Of a stretch of 64,000 bases of DNA, positions 53,987-64,000 are shown piece after piece (the first letter of the stretch is position 1; the number at the start of each line of letters is the position of its first letter). A program made the translations under genes and the position numbers. The notes below the pieces were generated by a model that saw nothing but the letters and a program-made list of their open reading frames with translations, ran no database searches and had not been told where the DNA came from. Source of the DNA: Pyrenochaeta sp. MPI-SDFR-AT-0127 (Eukaryota; Ascomycota; Dothideomycetes; Pleosporales; Cucurbitariaceae). The stretch is from the NCBI GenBank assembly GCA_020747015.1, contig JAGTJM010000009.1, positions 310,001-374,000 on the forward strand, read 5' to 3'.

Positions 53987-55967
53987 TCAGTGAGCAAAAC
54001 GAAAGTCCAGTCTCTTATTACCCTCGTCGGTCGTGGTAGCAAGATAGTGCTGCTTCTCTTCCAAGGTCATGGCATTCCAAATCTTGTCTCTCTTTGCATT
54101 GACACGGACATAGAAAATCTTTGCACCGACAAAAACAAACATATTGTACACGCATATAGCAATCAGGACTCGATTACCCCGGCGATATAGAGGCTTATCG
54201 TCTGTGCGGTAAATCTACAACACAGTCATTCGCGAGCGAGATACGGCAGAATAGAAGGAACAACTTGGCTGAAGGAGGGATTGCAATGGACTGATCTGAC
54301 TCACATTCGAGGCAATAATGGAGCTAGCTTGGACAGACATATTGTAGAGCGCTGAAGCTACAGTTCTCGTCCGGACCGTACCCGCGTTCCTCGACCCCAT
54401 AGCGACGAGAATAGCGTGCATAAACGGATGACCGACAAGTAAGCAACTCAGCGCCCATTTGACCCACGGTCCTGTTGCCTTCGGCAGCACCGCGAGGGCG
54501 ATCAGGAGTGGTAAAGACCAAAGCTGGCTTGCTAGCGAGGTCAAAAGGCGCTCGTTCCATCGCTCACTGAGCCAGGTCCAGAACAGTAGCTGGAAGATAT
54601 AGAGCGCATAGGCAGGAATGGTGAGTAAATTCGTCTCGAAAGTCTTGAAACCGACGGCACGGAGTTGAAGAGTAAGATAGGCCTGCATAGGGTTGTTCGG
54701 AATGAGCCAGGACAAACCAGCTAGATACAATGGCCATAAGTGGTAGTCAGCAAGACAGCGGCCGATGGCTTTGAACGAGAGGGCTTGGCGATTATGCATG
54801 TCACCTGCACTTTCTATCAGAATAGGACACGCAAAACCTGAATTTATACATACCCTTGGATGGGTCGTCTCGGAGAATGCGATTGACCATGATTTTCTCC
54901 TCGTATTCGTTGAACCAGCCGTCCTTACCACGGAACTTGCTGGCGGTTTGCGTGGGCGAAGGAGGGAGGTAGAAGTACGAAATTATGCCGATTATGCCGG
55001 TGAGGGTGCCTTCGAGGGCAAAGAGCCAGCGCTTCAACAGTCAGTTTCAAACATGCTTACAATGACCGAAGTGAAGCTTACCCAGCCCGCCATTCCATGG
55101 TGGCCTCTTAGTCTCAGAATTCCAAAAGCAAGGAACGCAGCAATGATATTTGTACCCTGATAAGAGACCCAAAAGAAGCTGAGGCGCTTAGGAAGTTCGG
55201 TGCCGGTGTAGAAGTAGCTGAGGTAGAGAATATTGTCGGGCTTTGCCAGTCAGCAGCTATCCCTATGGAGACCAAAAGATCTTACAATAAAGCCACCCTC
55301 TATAAGCCCAAGAAGAGCACGGCAAGTGTAAAATGAGCTTCGCCCAGTCAAGAAAGCTTGCATTGCAGCAACCAAGCTCCAGGCGACCATTTGGATCGGA
55401 ATCCATCGGTCAGGCCCAAGTTTCTTCGAGATTAGCTGGGAGGGCAGCTCTGCGCAGAGAAATGAGACAAAAAATATGGCTATTATATGTCAACTTAAGC
55501 TAGTCTACTCGGCATCGACGAACTTACTCTGGCCGTAGTTGTAATCATTTGTCGTAAGCTTCAAGTCATCAAGCATATTGTCACTGAGAGCTTGACTGAT
55601 ATTACCTCGATCGAGCTGGAGGGCAAAAAACATCAAGCAGACCCAGGAGCAAATTCTTTTATCGATCTAATTGGAGGTCAGTCAGTTGATGAGGTTATGT
55701 GCAACTTGGGAGGGAACATACTTTGCGAACGACTTTCCTCTCTTCTTGCGGCTCCCACTCGAAGTAAGGATCATAGCGATGGAAACCTTCATACGAAGCA
55801 ATGGGTTTGTAAAACTCGTCATCGACTCCATTGGAGATAAATGTTGTACCTACTCTGGCTCCTTTGCCAATGGAGCCACGACGGACCTTTTCATCGTACT
55901 GCGCGGCGGGGACACCACGATCGAAAGAGAAGCGTGCTGGCGCGTCCATGTCGACTGCTGTTGTCAA
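53987..55967 (-). CDS. MFS permease of the anion:cation symporter family (Dal5/Tna1-like)
   Basis: Seven exons run on the minus strand from the start at 55967 to the stop at 53987. Exon 1 is 55722-55967; the following ones open with [61 protein letters not shown] and [10 protein letters not shown]. Diagnostic are [14 protein letters not shown] after helix 1 (the family's NI.AL..NM motif), [19 protein letters not shown] and [14 protein letters not shown]. The loop [20 protein letters not shown] is the central cytoplasmic loop, and [18 protein letters not shown] ends the protein. The family imports nicotinate, allantoate, pantothenate or similar small anions; the substrate here is unknown. Internal exon edges were checked for consensus ends but not all to the base. 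Confidence 0.87.
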
Positions 55968-57221
55968 GGTACGAGTATGCTAAGTAATTCTAGCCCTTGG
56001 GATTTGGGTGTAAGCTTCCCTTAGATATATGTGTTCGAGAACACTTTACGGGATCTGCTTGGAGATGTGCTATGGATACACTTCATACTTGGGCGTTAGC
56101 TTGCTTTTTCCTCGACGAAATCAAGCCTGAACTGACGGAATTCGGCAACTAGCAGAGTAAAATTCATCTTATTGATACCTGAGCCGCATCTCGATCACAA
56201 TGAAGCATGATACATTAGCTGATGGACGGCTGGGCGGACGCCATAGAATGCTTCGACATGGGTAGCAACAGCTTAGCCGTAAGCCACTTCGTGAAAGCTT
56301 GTGGTCATCCTCGATTTTGACGATCTGGATGTGCGTTTCGACGCGGGGTCTCGAGATAAGAGCGTCGTGGTTTGAGGTTCGAGAGCATGTAGTGCTTTGA
56401 TAGGAGGATGGCGTGCGAGATACCTGGACTGGCGCAACGCGAACACCATAGCAATTGCACCCGCCAACAGTTCGAACAATTGCGTGCTTGCCATTGGGAA
56501 AAGCCATCGGAAACTTGTAGTAGTCATCCTATTCGAGATGCCCATGTTGTCCGAACACTGCATCGAGGGAATCTAGTCTCTTCTGCGAAAGTCCAAGGCG
56601 ACTGCAAGCACTCCAATTGACCAGTCAGGCAGCCTGAATAACCGGATGACTTCGATTAGGCTTTTGTGGCACAATATTCCAGGCCTTCATTATATCATCT
56701 TGCGCTATAATAGAGCATCTGAGAGCGATACCGCAGCGAAAAGTGAGTATCATTCAGTGGCCAATCTCGCGTCACATCTGATGGTAATGGTGAATTCATG
56801 TGGCGCATAATATACGCCTGAGCTGAAGGCCAGAGAAAACCGCAATAGATGCTTGGAGTGTACAGAAAGAATTGAGAAAGCTGAAGCTCATAGAAACATA
56901 TTTGAGCAAATAGGCGTTGCGGAATGGGGGTGCCTACCTTTCTCTGCGATGGACGAGACAATAGCTGATTTGTAGTTACCGCAGCAAGGTGCCAGGACGT
57001 TTGATCTGAACACTCCACACTATATGCAACCATTTCACAAACCAGGAGAAGAGTCAGAACAAAAAAGAGTAACCAGAGGCGCTGGGTATCGCAAGGAGTG
57101 AAATTCGTACGAGATCAAACAGATCCGCATTTTGGCTTGGCTGCCATTTTCTGTGGAAAAGTAGCTACTCCTGCTTGGCCATGCTGAGTACCGTAACATG
57201 TGCCACTGAACATTCCAGGCC
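55968..57221. other. 1.25-kb intergenic region
   Basis: Promoter of the MFS permease gene lies at the left. A minus frame at 56273-56563 has one hydrophobic segment (FELLAGAIAMVFAL) followed by a basic tail and might be a tiny membrane protein, but nothing else supports it. No other feature is seen. Confidence 0.35.
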
Positions 57222-57917
57222 TTACTGAAAGTCAAAGCTCAGTTCTGTCTCTTCCACCCACTCCTGAGCAAAATCCTCAAGCACCTTGTTCCGCTTTTTC
57301 GCCATCTGTTTGCCACTGTCCGTCTTCAGCATACTCGCTACCTTGTACAATTTCTCCTCGAAGTGATCAATCGCTCTACTCATAGGTTGATTGGGAAATT
57401 TTGCTGCCCCGAAAGAGAAACAGCGCGCTATACCCACAGCCCCAATGGCATCCAAACGGTCTGCATCTTGCACTATGGCAAGCTCAGGGTATTTCTGGAG
57501 GACCGAGGCGACGTTTTGAGGGTTTCGAACTTCATGCGAGTAGGATACGTGCTTGGCTATTGTCTGCACTTTTGCTGCCAGGTTCTCGCTTGTGCCTCGC
57601 TCTTTCAGCACATTTGCGATCTGGTTTTCGATGTCTTCGCCTGGTTTGGCGTACTTATGGTCCCCCACGTCGTGCAATAGAGCAGCTAGAAACAACGCGG
57701 TTGTGTCGTATGCAATTGATGGATTGGTTTTTAGCTCAGCTTGCAAGATGCGATGAGTGTTTGAGACGACGCGGAGAATATGTTGGTAATCGTGCGAGTT
57801 GTCATATTTTGACATGTAATCATGGACAAAAGCATGAACAGAGGCAAAGAGTTCTTTGTCTTTATCTTGGATTGGTACTTGTGGAACAAGAAGGGGGGTT
57901 GGGGTACTGGTAGACAT
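57222..57917 (-). CDS. HD-domain metal-dependent phosphohydrolase
   Basis: This 231-residue protein lies in one exon starting MSTSTPTPLL. The HD-superfamily metal site is visible: His in NSHDYQHILRV (about 42-46), the His-Asp pair in ALLHDVGDHKY (82-83), and a later Asp in IVQDADRLDAIGAVGIARCF. The protein resembles the YedJ-type small HD hydrolases found widely in bacteria and fungi, which are thought to cleave phosphate from nucleotides; the substrate is not established. The same frame is open upstream to 58091, but that leader is unlike the family and the internal ATG gives the usual length. Confidence 0.88.
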   Translation of the reverse strand: MSTSTPTPLLVPQVPIQDKDKELFASVHAFVHDYMSKYDNSHDYQHILRVVSNTHRILQAELKTNPSIAYDTTALFLAALLHDVGDHKYAKPGEDIENQIANVLKERGTSENLAAKVQTIAKHVSYSHEVRNPQNVASVLQKYPELAIVQDADRLDAIGAVGIARCFSFGAAKFPNQPMSRAIDHFEEKLYKVASMLKTDSGKQMAKKRNKVLEDFAQEWVEETELSFDFQ

Positions 57918-58717
57918 GATGCGAATATGATTCCTTTGGGATTTGATGCACTGACAGTTGAAGCTGGACGCGTCTGAAGGGCTCTGAGCCGGAGATTTAT
58001 GTGAGATTTTTAGTTTGGGCACTGACTCTTGAACGAATGAGATAAACAACGAGCAACAGACCACAGATGGGAGCTGCTTTGTAATGTTCAAGCAGTGAGC
58101 ATAGGAAAATGATCAGAAGCGGCCGAACGTGACCGGAAGTGATAGTTGACCGCGTTTTTCCTCGTACGCGGTGTCACATGTGGAGGGAGGCTTTCCTCCT
58201 TTTGGACGAGGTGCCGCCCTTTTCAGCAACCAATTCGCCTGCTATAAACATATGATCCAGGCAGAAGTGTCTCAATACGATAAACTTAATCTTAGGTGTG
58301 CTGCCTGGCCATGGTTTCGTTTCTCTGGAAGATTTCTGAGTGCCGAAAAGGTCGGTTGAGGGTGCACGCGAAAGGATGATGAAGCTGCTGCACCGGCATA
58401 ACGACCGGAACCCAAGGCAATTACTCTTTCGCACTCTGGCAAGGGCACCCCATAGTGAAGATTATCACAAGGGGCACATTGCGGAAGTACCGTATCCCTT
58501 AAAATGAGCCAGATGGACGTGACATGCTCCATCCGGGGAACGATGTGGATCATGGTTGGACCTCGGCAGCACACGCAACGTCGATGACTTCACCCCCGTC
58601 CCCATCCATCGCCAAACATCGCGCCAGCCTCCTGGACCGCAATCACTCCACCACCAACACCCGATCGTCGCGCCCAAATCCAAGGTCAGGCCTAAGCTGC
58701 CTGGAGCGACACCAAAA
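57918..58717. promoter_or_regulatory. Divergent promoter region between the HD hydrolase and PEX16
   Basis: These 800 bp hold the start regions of both genes. The PEX16 frame is open for another 160 bases upstream of its ATG but has no further ATG, so that part is leader. No other gene seen. Confidence 0.4.
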
Positions 58718-60016
58718 ATGTACAAGCAGGCGACGCAGCGGACGACTGAGGTGCTATCGCTTCCCCCGAGATGGCTGGGCATGTACTCCGACTTCATCAC
58801 CAAGAACAGCAGCGCTGTGTCCCAGATTGAGTCGGCGCTACGGTCGCTGACTTACATCATACCTGGTATGCATTCCCTCGCTGTTTGTGCAAGTGTGCAC
58901 GCACATACTGACTTTACATAGGACGCTTCCGTGAATCCGAAATCGCGTCCGAATCTTGTAAGTCTTGCACCTAGCCGTGTCGCGAAGCGCAACAGCTGAC
59001 ATCTACACAGTGCACAGCGGCGTCCAATTACTCGCCTTGTATCATGATTCCCTTCTCGGGAAAGCAATGGCGCAGATGCCAGGAACGCGACGGCATCCTC
59101 TCACCCCGCATCACCGATATACCAAGTTTTGGACGCAAAAGTCACCTACATACAAGCGAATCGCGCTAGTCTTGCAAATGATTCAATACACCGAGCTACT
59201 GTGGGAAATGGCGGCCAAGAGGAAGGGCGAGAAGGTGCGGTGGCGCGTCGTCGTGCTACTGGAGGTGGTCAAGGCAGTGTGTCGATTGCTGCTATTGCGG
59301 TTAACAAACTCCAGACCGCTGTTGTCGCCTCCATTGCCACAGAGAGAGATTGACCCGAGCTCCTTGGAGGACTCGTCAGCGTCAGCGGATGGGATGGACA
59401 CCCCGCCAAGCGAGCGCTCGGTCGAGGCAGAGAACTGGACAATGCCTAGGACAGGTCTATCGATGCCGAGTCTACCGGATTCGTCGGATATCTCGAGCTA
59501 TCTGTTATCGAAAGTTCTCACAGCAGACGACATCAAGCCGCCAAAAGCGCTCCTGCACCGTGTCAGTGGGAAGGGTGAATTGGCAGAGGCGCTCTACATC
59601 TTACGACCTGTCGTCTACGCCTTGGCCATGCAGCATTTCAGTGGTGACAGGAAGAGCTGGCGACCATGGCTGATAGGGGCTAGTCTTGAGTATGGCGCAC
59701 GACAACTGGCAAAAAAGGACTTCCAAGAACGACTTGCCGGTGGACTACGAGGCTTGACCGGACTAGAAAGGGAAGAGTTGAAGAGGCGAGGGTGGTCGCT
59801 GGGCTGGTGGGTGATGCGCGGTGCATTCTATGAGAACATCACAAAGTAAGTGTGCTTGGCTAAAGGATGCTATACATGCTAATCATGGACAGAGCCTGGA
59901 TACACTCATTAACGGGTAAGCTCAAGAACAAGCCTCTTCTAGACATGGTCAGTGGTGTCATTGAGGATTATGAGTTCCTTTGGGACCAGTACTACTTCCC
60001 AACCGCTACCATGTAA
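58718..60016 (+). CDS. PEX16: Peroxisomal membrane biogenesis protein Pex16
   Basis: Four exons (58718-58865, 58922-58957, 59011-59845, 59893-60016) encode 380 residues, close to Yarrowia Pex16 (391). Exon 2 is only 36 nt. Typical Pex16 stretches are WLGMYSDFITKNSSAVSQIE and LRSLTYIIPGRFRESEIASE at the start, then YTKFWTQKSPTYKRIALVLQ, IQYTELLWEMAAKRKGEKVR and WRVVVLLEVVKAVCRLLLLR. The second half has LAEALYILRPVVYALAMQHF, WRPWLIGASLEYGARQL and the C-terminal VSGVIEDYEFLWDQYYFPTA. Pex16 is an integral membrane protein of ER and peroxisomes that recruits Pex3 and helps insert peroxisomal membrane proteins. Confidence 0.94.
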
Positions 60017-60578
60017 CCTTTCTTACTTTCATTTGTGACGCCTCATTCGGCGAGCATTTTTAGTGACGGCAGGTCGAGGGGACATATCTGCATGTGCATC
60101 GGGTCCAGGGAGCGTTACGAGCTTCCTTGGTTAATGAGATTGCTAGGCTGGTCTCTTCTTTTTTACCATCACAGCCTACCTTCAGTTTCTTAGTGGTGTT
60201 GTACCATACCTTCTTGAGATACCAACAAATTTGAGGTTATTTTGCTCTCTTTGTAATGAATCGAAACACGTTGAAGTTTGTTCGAAAGTGTTGACAGAGC
60301 AAATTTATTAATATATGGACTATGCTACGTATTACGAACTTGACGACGTTGTTTTGGAGAGGTTGACTTTGCCTGCATCTTACACTGACGCACTTGTCGA
60401 TTGCCTAGCGCGGAGCTTGGGCCTGTCCACATCTCACAGTTCCGAAAGCTTCGATGGATATCGCAGAGCCGCATCAACACCATCTGCAATCGTAACCCCC
60501 TCCAACATACCCCGCCATTATCACTCTTCCCGGCCCTCCCTCCACTATCTCCGGCTATCCCGAGTGCGCACTCCAAAG
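60017..60578. other. Intergenic region upstream of RPN8; no gene seen
   Basis: Both neighbours are on the plus strand, so this holds the PEX16 3' end and the RPN8 promoter. The 90 bases before the RPN8 ATG are C/T-rich, typical of a fungal leader. I found no clear PACE-like proteasome element. Confidence 0.4.
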
Positions 60579-61843
60579 ATGCCCGCCACAACAGCAGAGA
60601 CGCTGTCGCTTGTGACCCGTAACGTCTCGGTCGCACCTCTCGTGCTCCTCTCTGCAGCAGATCACTACGGCCGACAAGCAAAGGGAACACGAAAACGAGT
60701 GGTTGGTGTTCTCTTGGGGCAGAATGATGGCAAGAACGTACGGGTGTCGAACAGCTTTGCTGGTGCGTAGCTCTTGAGCGTCTTGGTTGCCGCCTGAAAG
60801 CACTTTGCTACGACGGGCAATATTTCTCTGAGCTGACACACCTGCAGTGCCATTCGAAGAGGATGAGAAAGACCCCTCAGTATGGTTCCTAGACCACAAC
60901 TACGTTGAGTCGATGAACGATATGTTCAAGAAGGTGAACGCGCGGGAGAAGCTCATCGGCTGGTATCATACAGGGCCCAAGCTGCGGGCGTCTGATTTAG
61001 AGGTTAACGAACTGTTCAAGCGCTACACGCCGAACCCACTACTGGTCATCATCGATGTGCAACCGAAAGAGGTCGGTGTACCGACAGACGCATACTTTGC
61101 GGTGGAAGAGATCAAGGATGTAAGTGCCTCCACTTTAGCAATGGCACAGCGAATTCGTGCCAAAGTTTAGATTTGAGATTATGTGCGGTATGCCAGTACT
61201 GACAGACTGCTAGGATGGCACAACAACCTCAAAGACCTTTGTTCACACTCCTTCAATAATCGAAGCCGAGGAAGCAGAAGAAATCGGCGTTGAGCATCTC
61301 CTTCGCGACATCCGCGACGTTGCCGTCGGCACCCTTTCCACACGTATAACCTCACAACTGCAATCACTTCAAGGTCTGCACCTGCGGTTACGCGACATCG
61401 GGCAGTACCTGCAAAAGGTTCTCGATGAAGACCTTCCCGTCAATCACGCCATCCTCGGCAATCTACAGGACGTGTTCAATCTACTTCCTAATCTTTCGAC
61501 ACCAAAGGCCACACCTGTAGGCGGTGCAACAAACGGTGTTGGCACCGCAGCAGGGCAGGCAGGCGTCATTGACAACGGAGAGTTGGCACGCGCAATGAGC
61601 ATCAAGACAAATGACCAGCTAATGGCCATCTACTTGTCGAGTTTGATTCGCGCAATAACGGCTTTCCACGACTTGATTGAGAACAAGATCCAGAATAAGC
61701 AACAAGCAGAGGACAAGGAGGCAAAGAAGGAGGACAGCAAGGATGGCGAGAAAGAGAAGAAGGAGGAGAAAGTGAATGGCGATACCAAAGAGGGCGAGAA
61801 GGGCAAAGAAAAGGGCAAGGAAGGGGAGAAGAAGAAGGGTTGA
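60579..61843 (+). CDS. RPN8: 26S proteasome regulatory subunit Rpn8 (PSMD7)
   Basis: Exons 60579-60762, 60848-61119 and 61214-61843 encode 361 residues. The MPN domain covers about 13-145: [55 protein letters not shown] and [20 protein letters not shown]. The JAMM metal ligands are not conserved (YHTGPKL rather than H-x-H), as expected for the inactive partner of Rpn11 in the lid. The C-terminal half is helical and contains [40 protein letters not shown] and [20 protein letters not shown], ending in a Lys/Glu-rich tail of about 60 residues (a common feature in fungi and animals). The two introns have consensus ends, and splicing is in phase at every junction. Confidence 0.96.
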
Positions 61844-62293
61844 GCCAAGTGAGGACGGAGAAAACGCTGATGTGGTCTGACTCAGTGAGCCAACGCTGCT
61901 TCCGTGCAATAGCTGTATACTGTACGACACTTTGGATTGCTGGCGAAAGAAGGGGCAAATGGACATACCCCAACCATATATGACATGAATAGCGCGATAG
62001 ATCCAACATGGCCATGACTAATTCACAAGCTACATTCGTGCCTCCGCTGCCAATTGCACTTATTTGGTTCAACGTTCAATATTTATCAAAAAACCGACAC
62101 TTGATGTACTTACAAGCAAAAAAAAAATACACAGTCATAGCGCAAGGCTCGCTGTCATAGTACAAGGCATAAGTATGAATTCATCATGCAGGAAGCCGTG
62201 CTGCTACGGCCGGGTATCACATGCAGCAAACGTATATACTCTCGAACCGCGTCTCAATCTACGCAGTTCACCCATGCTCGCCGTTAGAAACCC
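61844..62293. other. Convergent intergenic region; no gene seen
   Basis: RPN8 (plus) and the SWIM gene (minus) end toward each other here. A run of nine A at 62121 and dense stops are the only notable features. Confidence 0.45.
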
Positions 62294-63208
62294 TCAATCC
62301 CCCCATCCAGCAGCCCATCCAGCAGCTTCATCCACACTAACATATTTGTCTTCCACAAATGCACCAAATAAGCCACTGCACCTCTCTGCAAGCACACATG
62401 CTAGTAGGTGCTTGCATACCGGCGGCATACCTTTGTCTAAGCTGATACCACCGAAGATCCACGCGCCATCCTCTGCGTTGTCCACTGCTTGCCCAGACGT
62501 TATTTTGTCTTCATTTGGGGATTCGTAGCCTTGGATTGGAGGGTCGGGGAGTACAGCTGGAAATGCAGCAAATGCAAAAGCAGGACATGAGCAGTTCCAA
62601 GCCTGAAGGCGCACTTCGTAGGATGTGGTTGTGTCGAACGAGGTGCTGTAGCGGGAGGAACGTTGTTGGGCAGAACGAACGTAAAATATTGTGGAATGCT
62701 CGTCATGAATGTCTTGTTGTGCTTGATTAGTCTCTTCTGTATCGGGGGCGTCCGCCATTGTCTGGTCTTGTGCAGGAACGTTGGAAGCTTTTGACGCTGA
62801 CATGCTAAGATTGCGGTGATGAGTCGTGTTATCAATTAACGCTGTGAGAGCCTCCGGGTTTGACTCCAACTGCCCATCATCACTCTGCGCTGCGTCTCCC
62901 ACATGAGTCTGCTTGTTTGCATGCTGGGTTGCACCTAACTTGGACTTGGATAATGACGCAGAAAGCTGCTGGCCATTGCAAATTCGAAATCGAGAAACGA
63001 GTCGTCGATCAAGAAGGTCCAAGGCAGGTACAAACTCGTTGGGAAATAGTACCTGCAGAGAGAGGAGTTGTTTCTTCGCTCCTTCAGGCACAGCACTGAG
63101 CAGATTTGATTCTTTCGCAGTACTATCATTGTACAGCGAAACCGAAGGTAATGAATTCAACAATTCGGTCACGAAACGGCGTGAGGTGGGTAACACTGGT
63201 AACGACAT
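62294..63208 (-). CDS. SWIM zinc-finger protein, probable Sws1/Shu2 homologue
   Basis: This 304-residue protein lies in one exon. The C-terminal part has the SWIM pattern C-x-C...C-x-H: WNCSCPAFAFAAFP and, about 50 residues later, PPVCKHLLACVLAERC. This spacing and the LLA.VLAE helix fit the Sws1/Shu2 branch, which pairs with a Rad51 paralogue in the Shu complex to promote Rad51 filament assembly and homologous recombination. The N-terminal part (FVTELLNSLPSVSLYND and LLSLQVLFPNEFVPALDLLD) is conserved-looking; the middle (about 95-165) is disordered and Gln/Asp/Thr-rich. An insert of about 25 residues sits between the two metal pairs. Other SWIM proteins cannot be excluded. Confidence 0.75.
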   Translation of the reverse strand: MSLPVLPTSRRFVTELLNSLPSVSLYNDSTAKESNLLSAVPEGAKKQLLSLQVLFPNEFVPALDLLDRRLVSRFRICNGQQLSASLSKSKLGATQHANKQTHVGDAAQSDDGQLESNPEALTALIDNTTHHRNLSMSASKASNVPAQDQTMADAPDTEETNQAQQDIHDEHSTIFYVRSAQQRSSRYSTSFDTTTSYEVRLQAWNCSCPAFAFAAFPAVLPDPPIQGYESPNEDKITSGQAVDNAEDGAWIFGGISLDKGMPPVCKHLLACVLAERCSGLFGAFVEDKYVSVDEAAGWAAGWGD

Positions 63209-64000
63209 TGCAGACTACGACCTGGGGAGTGCATGGTGGGATGGAACTGGTGATGAAGATGACGTCGGTGGGGGAATGCGATGGTCGAAATAAGGTTGAG
63301 GAGAGTTGCAACGGGACGCGGGATAGCGTGAAAGCTTTGTCCACGAAATCACGTGAAGGGTCGCAGATCTGTCGGCGTGCGGCCAGATGCGGTAATGCAC
63401 GATGACAGCGCGATTATGAATATATGGAGACTCAGGGAAGCATTGCCGATAGAGATGATGAGCTTGTAAGTGGTCTTGTGATCGTTCGGACACGTGGTAA
63501 GCCAATGATTGGAATGACCCGAAGACCATCGCGATGCTCTACTCAGCAGGCTAGAAATGGGCTGGCGTCATAATCGGACAGCCAATTCGTCCGAAAGAAC
63601 TCGATCGATTTAGAGCCTGTGTCAGCATATTACTTGTTGAATATGTTGCAAGGCAGTCATCGCTACAAACCGGTGTCTGGTAATTAGCCCCTGTACCACA
63701 TCTCACTGCTGGAGAAGGCCAGTCTATTTTGGGCAGGGCGAGCAGGCTTCGTATCTTGGTACAATGATACAGGTCGTGTCTACTTTTGGCGTCTGGGCCC
63801 TGACGCCATTGACGACGTGGTAATGACAGGACTGCGCCCCAAAGTGCTCCCGCCAGAGGCTCGAAACGAGATCTGCAGTTGGCAATGTTGGACAGCAGCT
63901 TGTGAGCGTGGCAGACGCAGGGTCTCCCAGGTGTCGCAGCCCACGGAGCCGGGGGCCAGCAAACGACAGGGTCATCTGCCAACATTGACCTATCAGGCTG
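63209..64000. other. Right edge of the window; no gene seen
   Basis: Promoter region of the SWIM gene followed by about 600 bp in which minus frames at 63551-63985 and 63724-63975 are open but motif-free. A gene starting beyond the edge cannot be excluded. Confidence 0.4.

Noticed and set aside
60579..61843. Active JAMM deubiquitinase
   Set aside because: The metal-binding His residues are missing, which is the normal state of Rpn8; Rpn11 carries the activity.

Overview
The window is nuclear DNA of a filamentous ascomycete (Pezizomycotina). Short introns of about 45-60 nt with CTAAC/CTGAC branch points split most genes, there are no operons, and the gene content is typical of the group: Zn2Cys6 factor, CBM18-AA7 oxidase, Bys1, CAP protein, BVMO, DUF7923-CCCH. 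A dothideomycete is my guess from the overall gene style, not a demonstrated placement. I recovered 27 protein genes or probable genes. Exon models were built by hand and checked for reading-frame continuity across every intron I give. No tRNA, rRNA, CRISPR or intact transposon was recognised.

Layout. 0.6-4.7 kb: secreted CBM18-CBM18-FAD oligosaccharide oxidase with a 37-bp hairpin tandem repeat after its stop, a mitochondrial GGQ release factor (Rso55/MTRFR type), and divergently from it a two-exon gene that matches the small subunit of serine palmitoyltransferase. 5.7-6.3 kb: hypothetical protein. 8.0-10.5 kb: seven-exon CENP-I/Mis6 kinetochore gene. 12.9-13.5 kb: MARVEL-type membrane protein. 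14.2-16.3 kb: eight-exon DUF7923-CCCH zinc-finger gene. 17.4-19.2 kb: GST and ribosomal protein eS7. 19.6-20.8 kb: aquaporin with two microexons. 21.5-25.3 kb: FAD monooxygenase, apparently frameshifted, and a DHA1-type MFS transporter. 26.6-28.0 kb: glycerate kinase. 30.4-33.6 kb: GlcG/HbpS-domain protein and a Baeyer-Villiger monooxygenase, convergent. 35.7-36.4 kb: CAP-domain secreted protein. 40.1-40.7 kb: Bys1 protein. 41.1-41.6 kb: hypothetical. 43.3-43.7 kb: uS14 (eS29) with an unusual zinc-less loop. 44.2-48.4 kb: Sip3/Ysp1-type LAM sterol-transfer protein, divergent from KRI1 (48.7-50.8 kb). 51.0-52.2 kb: Zn2Cys6 regulator. 54.0-56.0 kb: Dal5/Tna1-like MFS permease. 57.2-57.9 kb: HD phosphohydrolase. 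58.7-60.0 kb: PEX16. 60.6-61.8 kb: RPN8. 62.3-63.2 kb: SWIM protein resembling Sws1/Shu2.

Most genes are independent housekeeping units (translation, proteasome, peroxisome, kinetochore, sphingolipid and sterol handling). The 20-34 kb stretch is enriched in small-molecule metabolism and transport, but I see no synthase that would make it a classical secondary-metabolite cluster. The observations most worth checking are the C-minus-like uS14, two phase-supported GC-AG introns, the aquaporin microexons, the unlabelled small SPT subunit, and two single-base frame breaks in the monooxygenase and the zinc-cluster regulator.
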